A stretch of 64,000 bases of DNA from Plantago ovata. Taxonomy: Eukaryota > Streptophyta > Magnoliopsida > Lamiales > Plantaginaceae. Under the pieces are notes generated by a model. It worked only from the letters and a program-made list of their open reading frames with translations. It did not search any database and was not told where the DNA came from. Below are positions 60,930 through 64,000 of the stretch, one piece after another. The stretch is from assembly GCA_028274465.1 (NCBI GenBank), contig CM051457.1, forward strand, positions 111,289,982-111,353,981, in the 5' to 3' direction. Each line of letters begins with the position of its first letter. Positions within the stretch are counted from its first letter, which is position 1. The translations under genes and the position numbers were made by a program.

Positions 60930-63886
60930 TCAGTAATCTCTTTTTTCACGTTCAACTTCAGCTTTCCTTTGCTCTTCAAGTACCTTTCTCTTCTCCATTT
61001 CCTCCTTCTCATGTTTATCAGTAACTTTCTTATACTGAATCCTCAGAAGAGTATGTAGAGACCTTGGATTGTGATTTACATTGTCACTGATTCTTGCTTT
61101 GTTATTAATAAAAGCAGCAACTTTCTCCTTCAGTGATGGAAGCGCCGAGTTTAATTTCGACAAAGCCAGCGTTGCAAGAATTTCAGCCCTAAGCACCTCT
61201 CTCGACGAAACCTAAATTAAAAAATACAGTTAGTAAAACTACATAACATATACAAAACATATATATCCAGAAAACAAGAACAGTCCATTGAAAAAAAATA
61301 TATGAAAACAAGAACAGTACCTTGTAAAAGCGCGGGAAATCAAAAAGCCTTCCATAAAACAACTCCATGTGCTTCATAAGATAAACACCACAGTCCTCGG
61401 TATCTTTTTCAGTCTTAATCCAATGAAAAGGAATCTTCTCCAATGTAAAATCCCTAATATCTCCATCACGACGCAAAGAATTTTCACAAGGCACTCTGTG
61501 AAAACTTCCTTCTACAAAAAGAGAAAAAAAGGCAACAAAAAAAAAAAAAAAAAATGAACTGTAACATAAACTATATGCTATGATATAATCAATTTGCCAT
61601 GATACAAAAATAACTTACCAACACAATGTAAAAACTTTCAACGGCCAATGGATCAGTATTCCTATTATCAAGATACTGCACTCTCTTCAATTCCATATTC
61701 ACCACATAGCAAGTGTAATGATCCCCAGCTATCAACGGGAAAAAGAACTACAGAAAAGCAAATATACCATGATATCAACAATATATCCCATGATATTGGA
61801 TACATATCCCATGATCTCAACAGTAAGATCTGAAACACAAAAAAAACTAATATACCACATGTTTTCACTAAAAATACCCATGATATCACACAATATACCC
61901 CCATGATTTCACTAATGTACCACATCATATCAGACAATATACACCATAATTTCACTAATATACCCCATGATATAGACAATATACCCCATGATTTAACTAA
62001 TATCCCCATCATATCAGACAATATATATCAGGATCTCAAAAATTAAAAACATAACTTAATAAAAAAAAACATAGCAACTTACCAGTTTTACACTTCTAAT
62101 ATCAACATCTCCTGGCCCAAAAACACTTCTGAAGGAGTAGAACATCATTTCCAACATCTGGAACAAATATTTGTCCTTAAACTTAACACTGTTATCACTA
62201 AGCTCCTTTTGAAGTCTTTCTTTTCATCTTCATCAAACGCATGAGCCAACTTCCTCCATGGATGCTAAAAAAACATAGTAACTACGATTAATAATTGATT
62301 GACAAACATCAAACCGCAAGAAAAAAAAAAAAAAAAAGCAGTCAGACACATACAGAAATATGGATTGATAACCACATTCGGTGCATCCCTGGCTTAGGAC
62401 GGAGGATAAGCTCGGTAAAATTCAAATTTCGGATCCAGCAATCAATAACACTTGTGCAAATCCTCTTCTTAGGACACAACGTCCTAATGCTATCTCCATA
62501 CATGAAATAGCTTAATCCCATATCACAAACTTTCCCTTGATCCTACATTAAAAAAAAAAAATGATATAGGGAACACAAAAGTTACATGAACTGTAATAGA
62601 AAAAACACCCATGATAACAAAGTTATATCCCATGATATCAGCTAAAACATCCCATGATATAATGTAGAACACAGAAACAGAAATAAAAAAATAAAAAAAA
62701 TACCTGCTATCCTCAGTTATGAAGAACAAATAGTCAGCCACTTCTTTCTGTAAGATGTCATATCATTTACGCCCTTTATATACTTCTTAATCACCCTCAT
62801 AACGGCAGACCCCAACACAAGAGAATTATCAAACTCACCACAATCATCAAAACATCCAAGTTCATGAAAAGAATAGTTGGGGAACCTATCAATGAACAAT
62901 GCCCGAACCTCTAAATCCACCTCAATCCCTTGAATATCCTTCTTACTAGTATGTAGAAGCAAAACTTCATCGTCCATGAGCTTCTGACTATCATCAGATC
63001 CATGATCCTCATCAACTTCCTTACCTGAAGATCCAATCATAGGATTCTCTACAACAACAACAGCCATATCAACCTTAGAACATCCATGCTCCTCCATATC
63101 AACTTCCTTCTCCACATTTTTCACTGCATCAGCAACAACTTCCTCATCCACAACAAATTCCTTCTCCACATTTTTCACTGTATCAGCAACAACTTCCTCC
63201 TCCACATCAACTTCCTTCTCCCCCTTGTTCACTGCATCACCAACAACTTCCTCCTCCACATCAACTTTCTTCTCCCCCTTGTTCACTGAATTACCACCAA
63301 GCTCCTCCAAAACAACTTCTTTCTCGCCCTTCTTAACTGCATCACCACCAAGCTCATTCATATCAAGAACAACAATCTGCTGATCACCCCCAGTCACCAA
63401 AGTCCCATCACCCTCAACAATTTCTTCCGTATTCTGATCCCTATCCTCATGCATCCCACCCTGCATCTTAACCTCTAGCTCAACATTTCTAGCTATAGAA
63501 GAAACATCAATGTTCTTCAGCTTCTCAGGATACAACACATCATCTAATAATTCAAATTCCTTCTCCATACCACTGGTTCCTTCATTATTATCAACCTGAG
63601 TCGGACTCTCATTCAAATTGGCAGGAACAAATGAATCACTAGGTGAATCATGCTGAGATGCTCTAATCGACTCCCCAATCCTCGACTTCAATTCAACACA
63701 AACATTGTCAACAAATGAATGCAGCATAGGATCATCATAAAACCTTTGCGTAAACCAACTCTGTGATGGTTCTAGTACATCATCCAATTCCTGACCACCA
63801 GAACCACACTTCTGCATCCTTTCAAGATGAGCACGCGAAGCATTCTCAATATCAATCATGAAAATTTTCCATGACTCTTCAGCAGT
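60930..63886 (-). CDS. Ulp1-like (C48) cysteine protease of MULE element 2, partial
   Basis: Coding exons on the minus strand: 63886-about 62717 (FMIDIENASRAHLERMQ onward, entered from an upstream exon through a TTATAG acceptor), about 62525-62340 (LCPKKRICTSVIDCWIRN), about 62270-62090, about 61750-61620 (FFPLIAGDHYTCYVV, VQYLDNR), 61494-61190 and a C-terminal coiled part ending at 60930. The catalytic triad is complete: His in AGDHYT, Asp in YLDNR, Cys in TEDCGVYLMKHMELF. That contrasts with element 1. Such proteases cleave SUMO or related tags; the role in the transposon is unknown. The N-terminal exon has acidic 20-residue repeats. Exon borders are my estimate, and the frame continuity of the exon near 62200 is uncertain. 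Confidence 0.7.
61770..62660. repeat. CCCATGAT motif clusters in introns of Ulp1 gene 2
   Basis: Clusters at about 61770-62025 (about a dozen copies, including ATATACCCCATGATTT and ATATCCCATGATAT) and 62590-62660 lie between Ulp1 exons. Another begins at 63960 and runs off the window. None is seen within the exon 63886-62717. Confidence 0.9.
63055..63360 (-). repeat. Coding minisatellite in the N-terminal exon of Ulp1 gene 2
   Basis: A 54-66 nt unit encoding (D/N)AVNKGEKEVDVEEEVVG and variants repeats about five times on the minus strand. The repeats stay in frame, giving an acidic, Val/Glu/Lys-rich stretch of about 95 residues of likely extended or helical structure. Confidence 0.85.
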
Positions 63887-64000
63887 CTATAAAAAAAGCC
63901 AAAATAAGCAAACCAGTGAGAAAACAATAGGTATGTAAAAGAAGGAAAAAAAAAATGAAATCAACTATATACCCATGATATCAACAATATACCCCATGAT

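Larger units (their letters stand above)
57457..64000. mobile_element. Ulp1-bearing MULE, element 2 (runs off the window)
   Basis: Same plan as element 1: a FAR1-like transposase on the plus strand (about 57780-60040) and a Ulp1-like gene on the minus strand (63886-60930, continuing beyond the window). Introns and the tail-to-tail space carry a different motif, (ATAT)CCCATGAT(A/T)TCA. Termini are not visible: the left is in the gap, the right beyond 64000. Confidence 0.78.

Overview
The window is nuclear DNA of a flowering plant. Genes carry short exons with GT-AG introns, the intergenic DNA is AT-rich and full of MITEs, and protein families include a mitochondrial-type S5 ribosomal protein, class III peroxidases, an R1-like CC-NB-ARC-LRR protein and MULE transposons carrying Ulp1-like protease genes. 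A eudicot is clear. An asterid such as a Lamiales species is my guess from the R1-like NLR and the Ulp1-MULEs, not something I can prove. Two runs of exactly 100 N (38420-38519 and 57357-57456) show that three contigs were scaffolded, and no gene continues across either join.

Layout. 1-10 kb: gene-poor, with a multi-hairpin MITE (3.7-4.9 kb), a Stowaway-like MITE (5.95-6.2 kb) and a long inverted duplication of a MULE transposase fragment (8.6-9.1 kb). 10-20 kb: a graveyard of minus-strand gene relics (F-box, ABCC transporter, NLR LRR end, ribose-5-phosphate isomerase N-terminus, At1g67623-type F-box) and a degenerate minisatellite with an inverted arm. 22.8-26.5 kb: an apparently intact eight-exon uS5-family gene. 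28.4-34.2 kb: two intact tandem HAD-superfamily (class IIA-like) hydrolase genes of seven exons each. The duplicated block also held the 3' end of a convergent V-ATPase subunit H gene, now a pseudogene at 36.5-38.3 kb. A 1.1-kb transposon carrying a host-like ORF sits downstream of the second HAD copy.

38.5-44.9 kb is a MULE with a transposase C-terminus on the plus strand and a degenerate multi-exon Ulp1-like gene on the minus strand. About 90 copies of a 12-nt motif lie in its non-coding parts. 45-57 kb is a mosaic of HSP70 pseudogene pieces, an intact peroxidase gene, an NLR pseudogene, and a second nearly identical 2.2-kb copy of the HSP70-exon/peroxidase segment whose peroxidase has three 1-nt deletions. 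57.5-64 kb is a second MULE with the same tail-to-tail plan (FAR1-like transposase plus, Ulp1-like minus) and its own different interspersed motif.

Genes likely to be functional: the S5 gene, both HAD genes and peroxidase 1. Everything else recognisable is broken, partial or transposon-borne. The most unusual feature is the pair of Ulp1-MULEs, each filled with an element-specific short motif that avoids exons.
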